Part shown: positions 1-7,381 of the stretch, piece after piece
Position numbering within the stretch: the first letter of the stretch is position 1
Layout: each line of letters begins with the position of its first letter
Source of the DNA: CF-39 sp035651155
Lineage (GTDB): Bacteria; Chloroflexota; Limnocylindria; P2-11E
Assembly: GCA_035651155.1 (NCBI GenBank)
Contig: DASRGG010000021.1
Span: 124,001-188,000, forward strand
Length of the DNA stretch: 64,000 nt
Direction: 5' to 3'
Program-made: the position numbers and the translations under genes
The notes under the pieces: model-generated
What the model was told of the DNA's origin: nothing
Seen by the model: only the letters and a program-made list of their open reading frames with translations
The model's database searches: none

Positions 1-119
1 TCACGCACCGGCGCGAACAGCGATCCGGTGAAGAAGCCATAGGCGAGCAGCAGGAGCCCGATGAGCAGCAGCGGATCGATGCCGCCCGGCCCGCCGTATC
101 CGCGTCGAGCGCCGATCAC
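1..119 (-). CDS. N-terminus of a small membrane protein (runs off the window)
   Basis: The first 39 residues of a minus-strand gene begin at GTG 119-117 and run off the left edge. The peptide opens with a basic, glycine-rich stretch (IGARRGYGGPGG) followed by one strongly hydrophobic segment (LLLIGLLLLAYGFF), so the start of a membrane protein is the best reading. There is no Shine-Dalgarno, but a TAGACT hexamer lies 9 nt before the GTG, the leaderless arrangement seen at many other gene starts in this window. Too little is present to assign a family. Confidence 0.5.
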   Translation of the reverse strand, partial: MIGARRGYGGPGGIDPLLLIGLLLLAYGFFTGSLFAPVR

Positions 120-128
120 TGTGCGACC

Positions 129-134
129 AGTCTA
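129..134 (-). promoter_or_regulatory. Leaderless-type -10 hexamer (TAGACT)
   Basis: TAGACT on the minus strand is followed by 9 nt and then the GTG of the partial gene at the window edge. No purine-rich ribosome site lies between them. The call rests on the same arrangement recurring elsewhere in the window. Confidence 0.4.
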
Positions 135-147
135 GGTAAAGCGCGCG

Positions 148-1455
148 TCAGCGACCCGCGACGCGTCCGAGGAAGAGCCGCCGCTTCGCGACGCGCCGCG
201 CGCTCCAGCGGAACGCGGTCCGGACCTCGTCGATCGCCGCCGCATCTTCGGGCCGGCCCGCGACGTGGACCTCGGCGAACGGCTGGCCGCGCTCGACGCT
301 GTCGCCGACCTTCGCGTGCAGCACGACGCCGGTGCGATGGTCGATCGGGTCACCCTTCTTCTCGCGGCCCGCGCCCAGGTGGACCGACGCGATGCCGACG
401 CGATCCGCCGCGATCGCCGCGACGTACGCGGTCCGCGGCGCCCGCAGGGTCTCGACGCGCGGCGCGCGGGGAAGCCGTGCCGGATCGTCGACGACGCGCG
501 CGTCACCGCCCTGCGCGCTCACGAGCTCGCGCAGCTTCGCGAGGCCGCTGCCGTCGCGGAGCGCCGCTTCGACACGCTTCCGGCCCGCCCTCGCGTCGCG
601 AGCACGCCTTCCGCGCACGAGCATCTCCGCGCCGGCGACGAGAGCGAGCTCGGTGAGGTCGGCCGGGCCCTCGCCGCGGAGCGCCGCGATCGCCTCCGCG
701 ACCTCGAGCGCGTTGCCGACGGCGCGGCCGAGCGGCTGCTCCATGTCGGTGAGCTCGCAGGTCACGCCGAGCCCGTGCGCCTCGCCGATGGCGACCATCG
801 TGCGCGCGAGGACCGACGCGCTGCGGCGATCCTTCATGAACGCGCCGCTCCCGACCTTAACGTCGAGGACCACCGCGTTCGCCCCCGCGGCGATCTTCTT
901 CGACATGATGCTGGACGCGATGAGTGGGATGGCCGGCACCGTCCCGGTCGCGTCGCGGAGCGCGTAGAGGAGCCCATCGGCGGGCGCGAGCTCCTTCGTC
1001 TGTCCGGTCACGACGATGCCGACGCGCTCGAGCTGCGCGAGGAACTCCGCCGTGCCGAGATCGACGCGGTAGCCCGCGATCGACTCGAGCTTGTCGAGCG
1101 TGCCGCCCGAGAACCCGAGCCCGCGGCCGCTCATCTTGGCGACGGGCAGTCCGCACGCGGCCACGAGCGGCGCGACGACGAGCGTGGTCTTGTCGCCGAC
1201 GCCCCCGGTGGAGTGCTTGTCCACGACGCGACCGAAGCGCGAGAGGTCGAGGCGCTCGCCCGACGCGACCATGCTCGCGGTGAGCGCCGCCGTCTCCTTG
1301 GCGGTCATGCCGCGCCACACGATGGCCATGCAGAGCGCCGCCATCTGGTAGTCGGGGATCTCGCCCTTCACGTAACCCTGGACGAGGTGGTCGATCTCCT
1401 CCGCGCTGAGCGCTCCCCCGTCGCGCTTGCGCTCGATGAGCTCGACCGCGCGCAT
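148..1455 (-). CDS. pdp: Pyrimidine-nucleoside phosphorylase
   Basis: This enzyme cleaves thymidine, uridine or deoxyuridine with phosphate to give the base and (deoxy)ribose-1-phosphate. The protein is 435 aa, normal for the Pdp/DeoA family. It carries the phosphate-binding motif VDKHSTGGVGDKTT and the signature KMSGRGLGFSGGTLDKLE. The C-terminal lobe has KVGSGAFMK and ends in a lipoyl-like beta domain. I place the start at ATG 1455 (MRAVELIERKRDG), which matches the family and has GGGAGG 5 nt upstream; an in-frame TTG at 1467 would put that ribosome site inside the gene. Pdp and thymidine phosphorylase (DeoA) cannot be told apart with certainty here. It lies downstream of punA, so both work in nucleoside salvage. 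Confidence 0.92.
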   Translation of the reverse strand: MRAVELIERKRDGGALSAEEIDHLVQGYVKGEIPDYQMAALCMAIVWRGMTAKETAALTASMVASGERLDLSRFGRVVDKHSTGGVGDKTTLVVAPLVAACGLPVAKMSGRGLGFSGGTLDKLESIAGYRVDLGTAEFLAQLERVGIVVTGQTKELAPADGLLYALRDATGTVPAIPLIASSIMSKKIAAGANAVVLDVKVGSGAFMKDRRSASVLARTMVAIGEAHGLGVTCELTDMEQPLGRAVGNALEVAEAIAALRGEGPADLTELALVAGAEMLVRGRRARDARAGRKRVEAALRDGSGLAKLRELVSAQGGDARVVDDPARLPRAPRVETLRAPRTAYVAAIAADRVGIASVHLGAGREKKGDPIDHRTGVVLHAKVGDSVERGQPFAEVHVAGRPEDAAAIDEVRTAFRWSARRVAKRRLFLGRVAGR

Positions 1456-1609
1456 CACGCCTCCCAACGGACGCCGAGCGCGCGGGGCGAGACGACGCGA
1501 GGGCCAGGCCGGCCAACCCAGGTCGACACAGGCGAGCGGACGGCAGCGGCGGGCGGGGGCTGTTTCTCGAGCGCGGAGAGACCCCGCCGCTCCCGCCTCG
1601 ACAACGACG

Positions 1610-2416
1610 TCACAGCCGCGCCACGACGCCCTTCACGACGCTCCCGAGCCGCCTGCCCGCGCGGTCGGCGATCGCCAGCACCTCTTCATGCGATACGTGG
1701 TCGACCAGACCCGGCAGTCCCGTCGCCATGTCGGTGACCGTCGCGATCGCGAGGATGCGCATCCCCGCGTGTCGCGCGGCGAGCACCTCCGGCACGGTGC
1801 TCATGCCGACCGCGTCCGCGCCCCAGCGACGGAGCATCCGAAGCTCCGCCGGCGTCTCGAAGTTCGGACCGGAGACCGCGACGTACACGCCCTCGCGCAG
1901 ATCGCCGTCCACTTCGTGCGCGAGCTTCCGCAGCTCCTCGGTGTACGCACCGACCATGTCGGGGAACCGCGGACCGAGCGAGTCGTCGTTCGGGCCGCGA
2001 AGCGGGTTGTGGGACATGAAGTTGATGTGGTCGTTGATGACCATGAGGTCGCCCGCGCGGAACGAGGGGTTCAGGCCTCCGCAGGCGTTCGTGAGGATGA
2101 TCGTGTCGATCCCCCACGCCTTGAACACGCGCACCGGGAAGGTGATCTCCCGCATGTCGTAGCCCTCGTAGTAGTGCAGGCGTCCCTTCATGACCGCCAC
2201 GGTCTTGCCCGCGAGCGCGCCGACGACGAGCTGTCCCGCATGCCCCGGGACGGTGCTGCGCTTCCACCCGGGGATGCGGTCGTACGGGATCCGATCCGCC
2301 TTTCCGACCTCGTCGGCGAGCGCGCCGAGCCCGCTGCCGAGCACGATCGCGACCGTGGGCTGCTGCTTCGTCCGCTCGCCGATCGCGGCGACGGCCGCCC
2401 TGGCATCGAGGGTCAT
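1610..2416 (-). CDS. punA: Purine nucleoside phosphorylase, trimeric type
   Basis: A 268-aa member of the PNP/MTAP phosphorylase family that cleaves purine nucleosides with phosphate. Visible family motifs are VLGSGLG near residue 26, TVPGHAGQLV, LHYYEGY, TNACGGLNPSF, SGPNFETPAE and GMSTVPEVLAARH. The base-specificity position, normally the Asn of a VTNxAAG motif in 6-oxopurine-specific enzymes, reads TVTDMATG here, so it is Asp. In the human enzyme Asn243Asp broadens activity toward adenosine, so this protein may accept 6-aminopurines. The start ATG 2416 overlaps the nadK stop (ATGA) and has GAAGGAG 8 nt upstream. Confidence 0.9.
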   Translation of the reverse strand: MTLDARAAVAAIGERTKQQPTVAIVLGSGLGALADEVGKADRIPYDRIPGWKRSTVPGHAGQLVVGALAGKTVAVMKGRLHYYEGYDMREITFPVRVFKAWGIDTIILTNACGGLNPSFRAGDLMVINDHINFMSHNPLRGPNDDSLGPRFPDMVGAYTEELRKLAHEVDGDLREGVYVAVSGPNFETPAELRMLRRWGADAVGMSTVPEVLAARHAGMRILAIATVTDMATGLPGLVDHVSHEEVLAIADRAGRRLGSVVKGVVARL

Positions 2417-3237
2417 ATCCCAGGCTCCTTCAGGATCTTTTGTCGCAGGAGCGAGAGGAACGGTCGGGCGCGCGCCGTGCGCACGAGCTTCGCGACGGTC
2501 GGCGAGCGGCGCACCGTGACCAGATCGCCGGCGCGCAGATCGTGCTCGACCTGGCCGTCGAGCGAGATGCGCGCCGGCTCGTCCTGCACGTCGAGGACGA
2601 TCTCCTGGTCGGGCTCGAACACGAACGAGTTCGAGAACGAGAGATGCGGCGCGATGGGCGCCAGGACCATCGATCGTGCGCTCGGGAGGAGCAGCGGACC
2701 GCCGACGGAGAAGGCGTACGCGGTGCTGCCGGTCGCCGTCGCGACGATGACGCCGTCGGCCCAGTACACGATGAGCGGATCCCCGTCGACGGTGACGGAG
2801 ACATGGATCGACCGGACCAGCGCGCCGCGCGCCACGGCGATGTCGTTCAACGCGAGCGCGGCGACGACCTCGGCGCCCCGGCGTACGAGGCGCGCTTCGA
2901 GCATCGCCCGCTCCTCCACCTCGTAGCGACCCGCGGCCACGTCCGCGAACGCCGCGTCGAACTCGCCGACGGTCGCCATCGTGAGGAAGCCGAGGTGCCC
3001 GAGGTTGACGCCGAGGAGCGGGATGCCGCACGGCGCGAGCGCGCGCGCCGCGTGCAGCATCGTGCCGTCGCCGCCGAAGACGCAGGCCACCTGCACGCCG
3101 CTCACCTGCTCCGCGCGCACCGCGTCGAGCGTCAGGTCCACGACCTCGTGCCCGGAGCGTCCGATACGCGCCGCGGCGTCGCGCGCCGCCGCGGCCGCGT
3201 CGGTGAAGTTCGGCCGGTAGCAGACCGCGACCTTCAT
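2413..3237 (-). CDS. nadK: NAD kinase
   Basis: Phosphorylates NAD to NADP using ATP or polyphosphate. At 274 aa it is family-sized. The GGDGT motif is at residues 55-59, the second conserved block reads LNDIAVARG (the usual NE pair is ND here), and the GSTAY block that contacts NAD follows. The start overlaps the tlyA stop by 4 bases and its end overlaps punA by 4 bases, so tlyA-nadK-punA is one transcription unit. In many terrabacteria nadK sits directly behind tlyA and before recN, but no recN is present here. Confidence 0.93.
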   Translation of the reverse strand: MKVAVCYRPNFTDAAAAARDAAARIGRSGHEVVDLTLDAVRAEQVSGVQVACVFGGDGTMLHAARALAPCGIPLLGVNLGHLGFLTMATVGEFDAAFADVAAGRYEVEERAMLEARLVRRGAEVVAALALNDIAVARGALVRSIHVSVTVDGDPLIVYWADGVIVATATGSTAYAFSVGGPLLLPSARSMVLAPIAPHLSFSNSFVFEPDQEIVLDVQDEPARISLDGQVEHDLRAGDLVTVRRSPTVAKLVRTARARPFLSLLRQKILKEPGI

Positions 3238-4016
3238 CGCGACGCCTGGTCCGCCGCCGCGCGCAGCTCTTCCGCCGGGAGTCCGGTCGCGCCCCTTCGC
3301 GCGTGCACGAAGATCTCGCGATTGCCCTCACGTCCGGGCAGCCGCGACGGAACGATCGCGACGACGGGCACGCCCTCCCGGGCGAACCGCTCCGCGACGG
3401 CGACGACCGCCGCGGCGCGCGTCTGCGGGTCGCGGACGATGCCGCCGCGCCCGACCGCCTCGCGTCCGGCCTCGAACTGCGGCTTCACGAGCGCGACGAC
3501 GTCGCCGCCGTCGCTCAGGTGCGCGAACGACGGCGGCAGCGCGAGGCGGAGCGAGATGAAGGACACGTCCGCGACGACGAGGTCGACGGGCTCCGGGAGC
3601 GTCACGCCCTCGCGCGCGTTCACCCCCTCCATCACGACGACTCGTGCGTCCGTGCGCAGCTTCCAGTCGAGCTGACCCTTGCCCACGTCCACGGCATACA
3701 CCCGGACGGCACCGCGCTGCAGGAGGCAGTCGGTGAAGCCACCCGTGGAGGAGCCCACGTCGAGCGCCACGCGCCCGCCAACGTCGATCCCGAGCTCGTC
3801 CAGCGCCGCGTCGAGCTTCTCGCCGCCTCGGGACACGAAGCGCGGTCCGGTGTCGATGGTGACCGTCGCGTCGTCCGCGACGCTATCCGCCGCACGCCGC
3901 ACCGGGTCGCCGTCGACGCGCACCGCGCCGGCGAGGATGAGCGCCTGCGCGCGCTCGCGGCTGGGCGCGAGCGAGCGCCGGACGAGGAGCTGATCGAGGC
4001 GAACGCGGCGGGCCAC
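3234..4016 (-). CDS. tlyA: TlyA family rRNA 2'-O-methyltransferase
   Basis: Methylates ribose 2'-OH groups of 16S/23S rRNA. An N-terminal S4 RNA-binding domain (VARRVRLDQLLVRRSLAPSR, with the paired arginines typical of S4) is followed by an FtsJ-like SAM methyltransferase whose motif I reads DVGSSTGGFTDCLLQRG. I chose GTG 4016, which aligns with the family N-terminus and has GGGAG 11 nt upstream; an ATG at 4043 would add 9 residues and has no ribosome site. It heads the operon tlyA-nadK-punA and is divergent from the hydrolase at 4054. Confidence 0.88.
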   Translation of the reverse strand: MARRVRLDQLLVRRSLAPSRERAQALILAGAVRVDGDPVRRAADSVADDATVTIDTGPRFVSRGGEKLDAALDELGIDVGGRVALDVGSSTGGFTDCLLQRGAVRVYAVDVGKGQLDWKLRTDARVVVMEGVNAREGVTLPEPVDLVVADVSFISLRLALPPSFAHLSDGGDVVALVKPQFEAGREAVGRGGIVRDPQTRAAAVVAVAERFAREGVPVVAIVPSRLPGREGNREIFVHARRGATGLPAEELRAAADQASR

Positions 4017-4040
4017 CAATCGCGATTCTCCCGCATTTCG

Positions 4041-4046
4041 CATACT
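4041..4046 (+). promoter_or_regulatory. Probable leaderless -10 element (CATACT)
   Basis: CATACT keeps the two most conserved -10 positions (A2, T6) and is followed by 7 nt and then the ATG at 4054. There is no Shine-Dalgarno in the gap. Confidence 0.35.
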
Positions 4047-4053
4047 GCGACCG

Positions 4054-4944
4054 ATGGCGAAGCGTCTGCCCCGCGCACGGACCCTGAAGGGCGACCCCGC
4101 GCTCGCGCATTACTACAGCGAGCCGTCGGACGGTGGCGCCGGCGCCGCGGGCGAGCCGGCGATCCTCCTCATCCACGGGTCGCTCGCGCGATCCGAGGAC
4201 TGGGAGAACGTCTTCCCGCGCCTCGCGACGCGGTACCGCACGGTCGCGTACGACCTGCGCGGTCACGGAAGGAGCGGTCGCGCGACCGACTACTCGCTGC
4301 GCGCGTTCGGCGACGACGCGCTGCGCGTGCAGCGCACCATCGTGAAGGGGCCGGTCGTGGCGATCGGCTCGTCGCTGGGGGCCCTCTGCGCGATCGCGCT
4401 CGCCGCGCGGGAGCCCGAGCAGGTGCTCGGGATCGTCCTCGAGGATCCGAACGTCTCGTACGGAGCGGCCTGGGACGCGGCACGCTACAAGCCGCTGCGT
4501 GACGCGCTCGATCATCTGGACGATCAGAAGGCGTTCCTCAAGGTCGTCGAGCGATGGCCGCTGCCCTCGCCGGGACCGCGGGGCGAGCGCACGCATGGGG
4601 AGCTGCGCGGCTTCTACGCCGCCGACCGCATGGCGACGTATCTCCGCGACGTCGATCCCGCGTTCCTCGACGCGCGCACCGGCGCCGACGACGCGAGCGC
4701 GCAGCCGGCGCTCGCGGAATGGCTCGCGGCCGTGCGCTGCCCCGTGCTCGTGCTCGCGGGCGAGCCGCGGCTCGGGTCGAACCTCGACGACAACGGCGAG
4801 TGGAAGCTGAAGCGGGCGACGAAGGATCTCGTGGTGAAGCGCCTCCCGGGGACGGGCCACTGGATCCACGGCTTCCGGCCCGAGCAGTTCCTCGAGAACA
4901 TCGAGCCGTTCCTTCGGCGACTCCGTACGACCAGGGTCGCCTAG
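4054..4944 (+). CDS. Alpha/beta-fold hydrolase
   Basis: A 296-aa cytoplasmic hydrolase with the full alpha/beta-hydrolase layout. The oxyanion segment is LLIHGSLARSEDW, the next block is YDLRGHGRS, the nucleophile elbow is GSSLGA (Ser), and the late histidine lies in GTGHWIHG. An acidic residue in the LVLAGEPRLGS region or just after it would complete the triad. The fold is secure but the substrate is not predictable (esterase, lipase, epoxide hydrolase or haloalkane type are all possible). It is the only plus-strand gene in the first 22 kb and is not in an operon with its neighbours. Confidence 0.85.
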   Translation: MAKRLPRARTLKGDPALAHYYSEPSDGGAGAAGEPAILLIHGSLARSEDWENVFPRLATRYRTVAYDLRGHGRSGRATDYSLRAFGDDALRVQRTIVKGPVVAIGSSLGALCAIALAAREPEQVLGIVLEDPNVSYGAAWDAARYKPLRDALDHLDDQKAFLKVVERWPLPSPGPRGERTHGELRGFYAADRMATYLRDVDPAFLDARTGADDASAQPALAEWLAAVRCPVLVLAGEPRLGSNLDDNGEWKLKRATKDLVVKRLPGTGHWIHGFRPEQFLENIEPFLRRLRTTRVA

Positions 4945-4971
4945 CGGCATCCGCGCCACCGACGAGCGCGG

Positions 4972-5190
4972 TCAGCCGCGCTCCTTCGCCTGCCTCTGCA
5001 GCGCCTCCGCGAGCTGGGTGATCCGCAGGTCCGCGGCGTCGAGGCGCTTGCCGCATCGCTCGTACAGACGCAGCCCCTCCTCGTAGAGGCGCACGGCCTC
5101 GTCGAGGTCGAGGCTCGGATCCTCGAGCTTGTCGGCGATGGCTTCCAGGCGCGCGAGATCTTCCTCGATCGTGGGCTCACGTTCGGCCAT
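4972..5190 (-). CDS. xseB: Exodeoxyribonuclease VII small subunit
   Basis: A 72-aa protein with the family pattern EDLARLEAIADKLEDPSLDLDEAVRLYEEG followed by an amphipathic helix. XseB binds the C-terminal region of XseA, several copies per large subunit, to form the single-strand-specific nuclease ExoVII. The start overlaps the end of xseA by 14 nt, so the two are translationally coupled. It is the last gene of the long alaS-to-xseB run. Confidence 0.93.
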   Translation of the reverse strand: MAEREPTIEEDLARLEAIADKLEDPSLDLDEAVRLYEEGLRLYERCGKRLDAADLRITQLAEALQRQAKERG

Positions 5191-6409
5191 TCGGGTCCAC
5201 CCCTTCCACGGTGACGCTCGCGCGGCCGTCGCGCATCCGGATCCGCGCGGCGTCGCCGCGACGCAGCTCGCTCACGCCCGCGCGGACGCGGCCGTCGGCG
5301 CCTTCGACGATCGCGTAGCCACGTCCGAGGACGCCGAGCGGCGAGAGCGCGTCGAGCCGCTGCTTGGCGTGCGCGAGCCGCTGGCGCCGCACCGGGACCG
5401 CTCGCGCGATCGCCCGGTCCAGCGCGCGGCGATGCTCGTCGAGCTGCTGGCGCCGCGCACCCACCCGCGCGGGCGGCGCGCGCCGCTCGAGCAGCCGATG
5501 CGCGGCGACGAGCCGGCGCCTGCGGCCCTCGAGCGCCTCGCGCACGCGAGACGCGAGGCGACGCATGGTGCGGTCCGCGGTGAGCTGGCCGACGCGCGCA
5601 TCCGGGACGACGAGCTCGGCCGCGGCCGACGGCGTCGGCGCGCGCACGTCCGCGACGAGGTCGCAGAGCGTCACGTCCGTCTCGTGGCCCACGCCCGACA
5701 CCACCGGCCAGGTCCGCCGCGCGATCGCGCGGACGAGCGCCTCGTCGTTGAACGGGATGAGGTCCTCGGGCGAGCCGCCGCCGCGCGCGATGATCACGAC
5801 GTCGACGTCGCGAAGCTGACGCATCCCCTCGAGCGCCGCGACGAGCGAGTCGACCGCTCCGGGCCCCTGCACGAGCGCGGGCGCGAACACGAGCTCGACG
5901 CGCGGATCGCGCCGCGCGACGACGGTCTGGATGTCGTGCCAGACCGCGCCGACCTGGCTCGTGATCACGCCGACGCGCCGCGGCGCGGACGGCAGGGGCC
6001 GCTTGCGCTCGAGCGCGAAGAGGCCCTCCGCGGTGAGGCGCTTCTTCAGCGCCTCGAGCCGGAGGTAGGCGTCGCCCATGCCCGCCGGCCGCACGTCGTC
6101 GACGCGGAGCTGGACGCGGCTCTGCTTGTGGTAGTACTCGACGTATCCGTGCGCGATCACCTTCGCGCCGTCGCGCGGGGTGAGCGCGATCCGCGCGGCC
6201 TGCGTGGCGAAGAGGACGCACGCGAGCTGACCCACCTGGTCGCGCAGCGTGAAGTACACGTGTCCGGCGGCGGACACGGTCGCGTCCACGACCTCACCCT
6301 CGACCCAGAGGTCCTTGAACTCGTCGCCCGACTGGATGCGTTCGGCCAGCCGGATGACGAGCTGGCCGACGCGAAGGGTGTCCTTAGGAGGCGCGCTCGA
6401 GATACTCAC
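5177..6409 (-). CDS. xseA: Exodeoxyribonuclease VII large subunit
   Basis: The catalytic subunit of ExoVII, 410 aa. It has an N-terminal OB-fold (about residues 12-105, with DLWVEGEVVDATVSAAGHVYF), a catalytic core with VGVITSQVGAVWHDI and ARGGGSPEDL, then VGHETDVTLCDLVAD and a long Arg-rich helical region that binds XseB. GTG 6409 overlaps the efp end by 26 nt. The real start could be a few codons downstream, but no better start codon with a ribosome site is visible. Confidence 0.93.
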   Translation of the reverse strand: MSISSAPPKDTLRVGQLVIRLAERIQSGDEFKDLWVEGEVVDATVSAAGHVYFTLRDQVGQLACVLFATQAARIALTPRDGAKVIAHGYVEYYHKQSRVQLRVDDVRPAGMGDAYLRLEALKKRLTAEGLFALERKRPLPSAPRRVGVITSQVGAVWHDIQTVVARRDPRVELVFAPALVQGPGAVDSLVAALEGMRQLRDVDVVIIARGGGSPEDLIPFNDEALVRAIARRTWPVVSGVGHETDVTLCDLVADVRAPTPSAAAELVVPDARVGQLTADRTMRRLASRVREALEGRRRRLVAAHRLLERRAPPARVGARRQQLDEHRRALDRAIARAVPVRRQRLAHAKQRLDALSPLGVLGRGYAIVEGADGRVRAGVSELRRGDAARIRMRDGRASVTVEGVDPNGRT

Positions 6410-6944
6410 CCGTGCGCGTGTCGACCTTGATCTTGTCCCCCGCGTTCACGAACAGCGGGACGTTCACCTTGAGCCCCGACTCGAGCGTCGCGGGCTTCGT
6501 CGCGCCGGTCGCGGTATCCCCCTTCAGGCCGAAATCGGTCGACGCGACCGTCATGACGACCGACGCCGGCATGTCGACGCCGATGGGCTCGCCCTCGTAC
6601 TCGTTGAGCGTGACCTCCATGCCGTCGGCGAGGTAGTTGACCGCGTCGCCGAGGTGGTCCGCGTCGAGGGCGATCTGGTCGTAGGTCTTGGTGTCCATGA
6701 AGTGGTAGAGCGTGCCGTCGCTGTACATGAACCGCACGGTGCGGTGGTCGAGGCGCGCGCGCTGGAAGCGCTCGCCGGCCTGCACCGTCTTCTCGATGAG
6801 GTCCCCCTTCCGCACGTTCCGCAGCTTCATGCGGACCTGCGCGGAGCCGCGGCCCATCTTGATGTGCTGGAACTCGACGATCTGGTACAGCTGGCCGTCG
6901 ATCTCGACGGTGATGCCGCGCTTGATCTCTCCGGTGCTGATCAC
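6384..6944 (-). CDS. efp: Translation elongation factor P
   Basis: EF-P enters the ribosomal E site and relieves stalling at polyproline. The 186-aa protein has the usual KOW-like N-domain and two OB domains, ending DTRTGEYLERAS. I chose GTG 6944, which gives ISTGEIKRG at the N-terminus, overlaps the aroQ stop (GTGA) and is preceded by GAGG 7 nt upstream; a longer version would add 10 residues lacking in the family. The loop that reaches the P-site tRNA reads KMGRGSA, with Arg32 at the tip where most bacteria have a modified Lys (PGKGxA). No modification enzyme (EarP, EpmA, YmfI) is visible in the window. Confidence 0.93.
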   Translation of the reverse strand: MISTGEIKRGITVEIDGQLYQIVEFQHIKMGRGSAQVRMKLRNVRKGDLIEKTVQAGERFQRARLDHRTVRFMYSDGTLYHFMDTKTYDQIALDADHLGDAVNYLADGMEVTLNEYEGEPIGVDMPASVVMTVASTDFGLKGDTATGATKPATLESGLKVNVPLFVNAGDKIKVDTRTGEYLERAS

Positions 6945-7381
6945 TTTCTGTCCCTCGTCTCCTCGATGAGCCAACGGAGCGCGACCTCGTAGCCGACGAC
7001 GCCCAAGCCCACGACCTGGTTCGCGGTCACGTCCGTGAGATAGCTATGGTGACGGAACTGCTCGCGCTTCGTCACGTCGCTGATGTGGACCTCGACCACG
7101 GGGAACCGGCACGCCGCCACCGCGTCGCGGAGCACGACCGACGTATGCGCGAGGCCGCCAGGATTGATGATCGCACCACTGGCATCGGCGTGCGCCTGCA
7201 GGTAGTCGATGAGCGCGCCCTCGTGGTTCGACTGGAACGCGTCGAGCTCCGCGCCGGCCTCGCGCGCGATGCCGCGGCAGCGTTCGACGATCTCGGCGAG
7301 CGTCGTGGTGCCGTAGATCTGCGGCTCCCGGGTGCCCAGCGTGTTCAGGTTCGGCCCGTTCACCAGCAGGTACCGCTTCAC
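6941..7381 (-). CDS. aroQ: 3-dehydroquinate dehydratase, type II
   Basis: Third step of the shikimate pathway: 3-dehydroquinate to 3-dehydroshikimate. At 146 aa it is the dodecameric type II enzyme, unrelated to AroD. The catalytic arginine and tyrosine of the flexible lid are R18 and Y23 in LGTREPQIYG; NHEGALIDYL, INPGGLAHTS and EVHISDV line the active site. GTG 7381 overlaps the aroKB stop by 4 bases. Confidence 0.95.
   Translation of the reverse strand: MKRYLLVNGPNLNTLGTREPQIYGTTTLAEIVERCRGIAREAGAELDAFQSNHEGALIDYLQAHADASGAIINPGGLAHTSVVLRDAVAACRFPVVEVHISDVTKREQFRHHSYLTDVTANQVVGLGVVGYEVALRWLIEETRDRK

Noticed and set aside
1456..1609. A terminator or promoter between punA and the pyrimidine phosphorylase
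   Set aside because: Several GC-rich inverted repeats can be drawn, but none is perfect with a T run, and no convincing -10 is seen. I see nothing firm in the gap.
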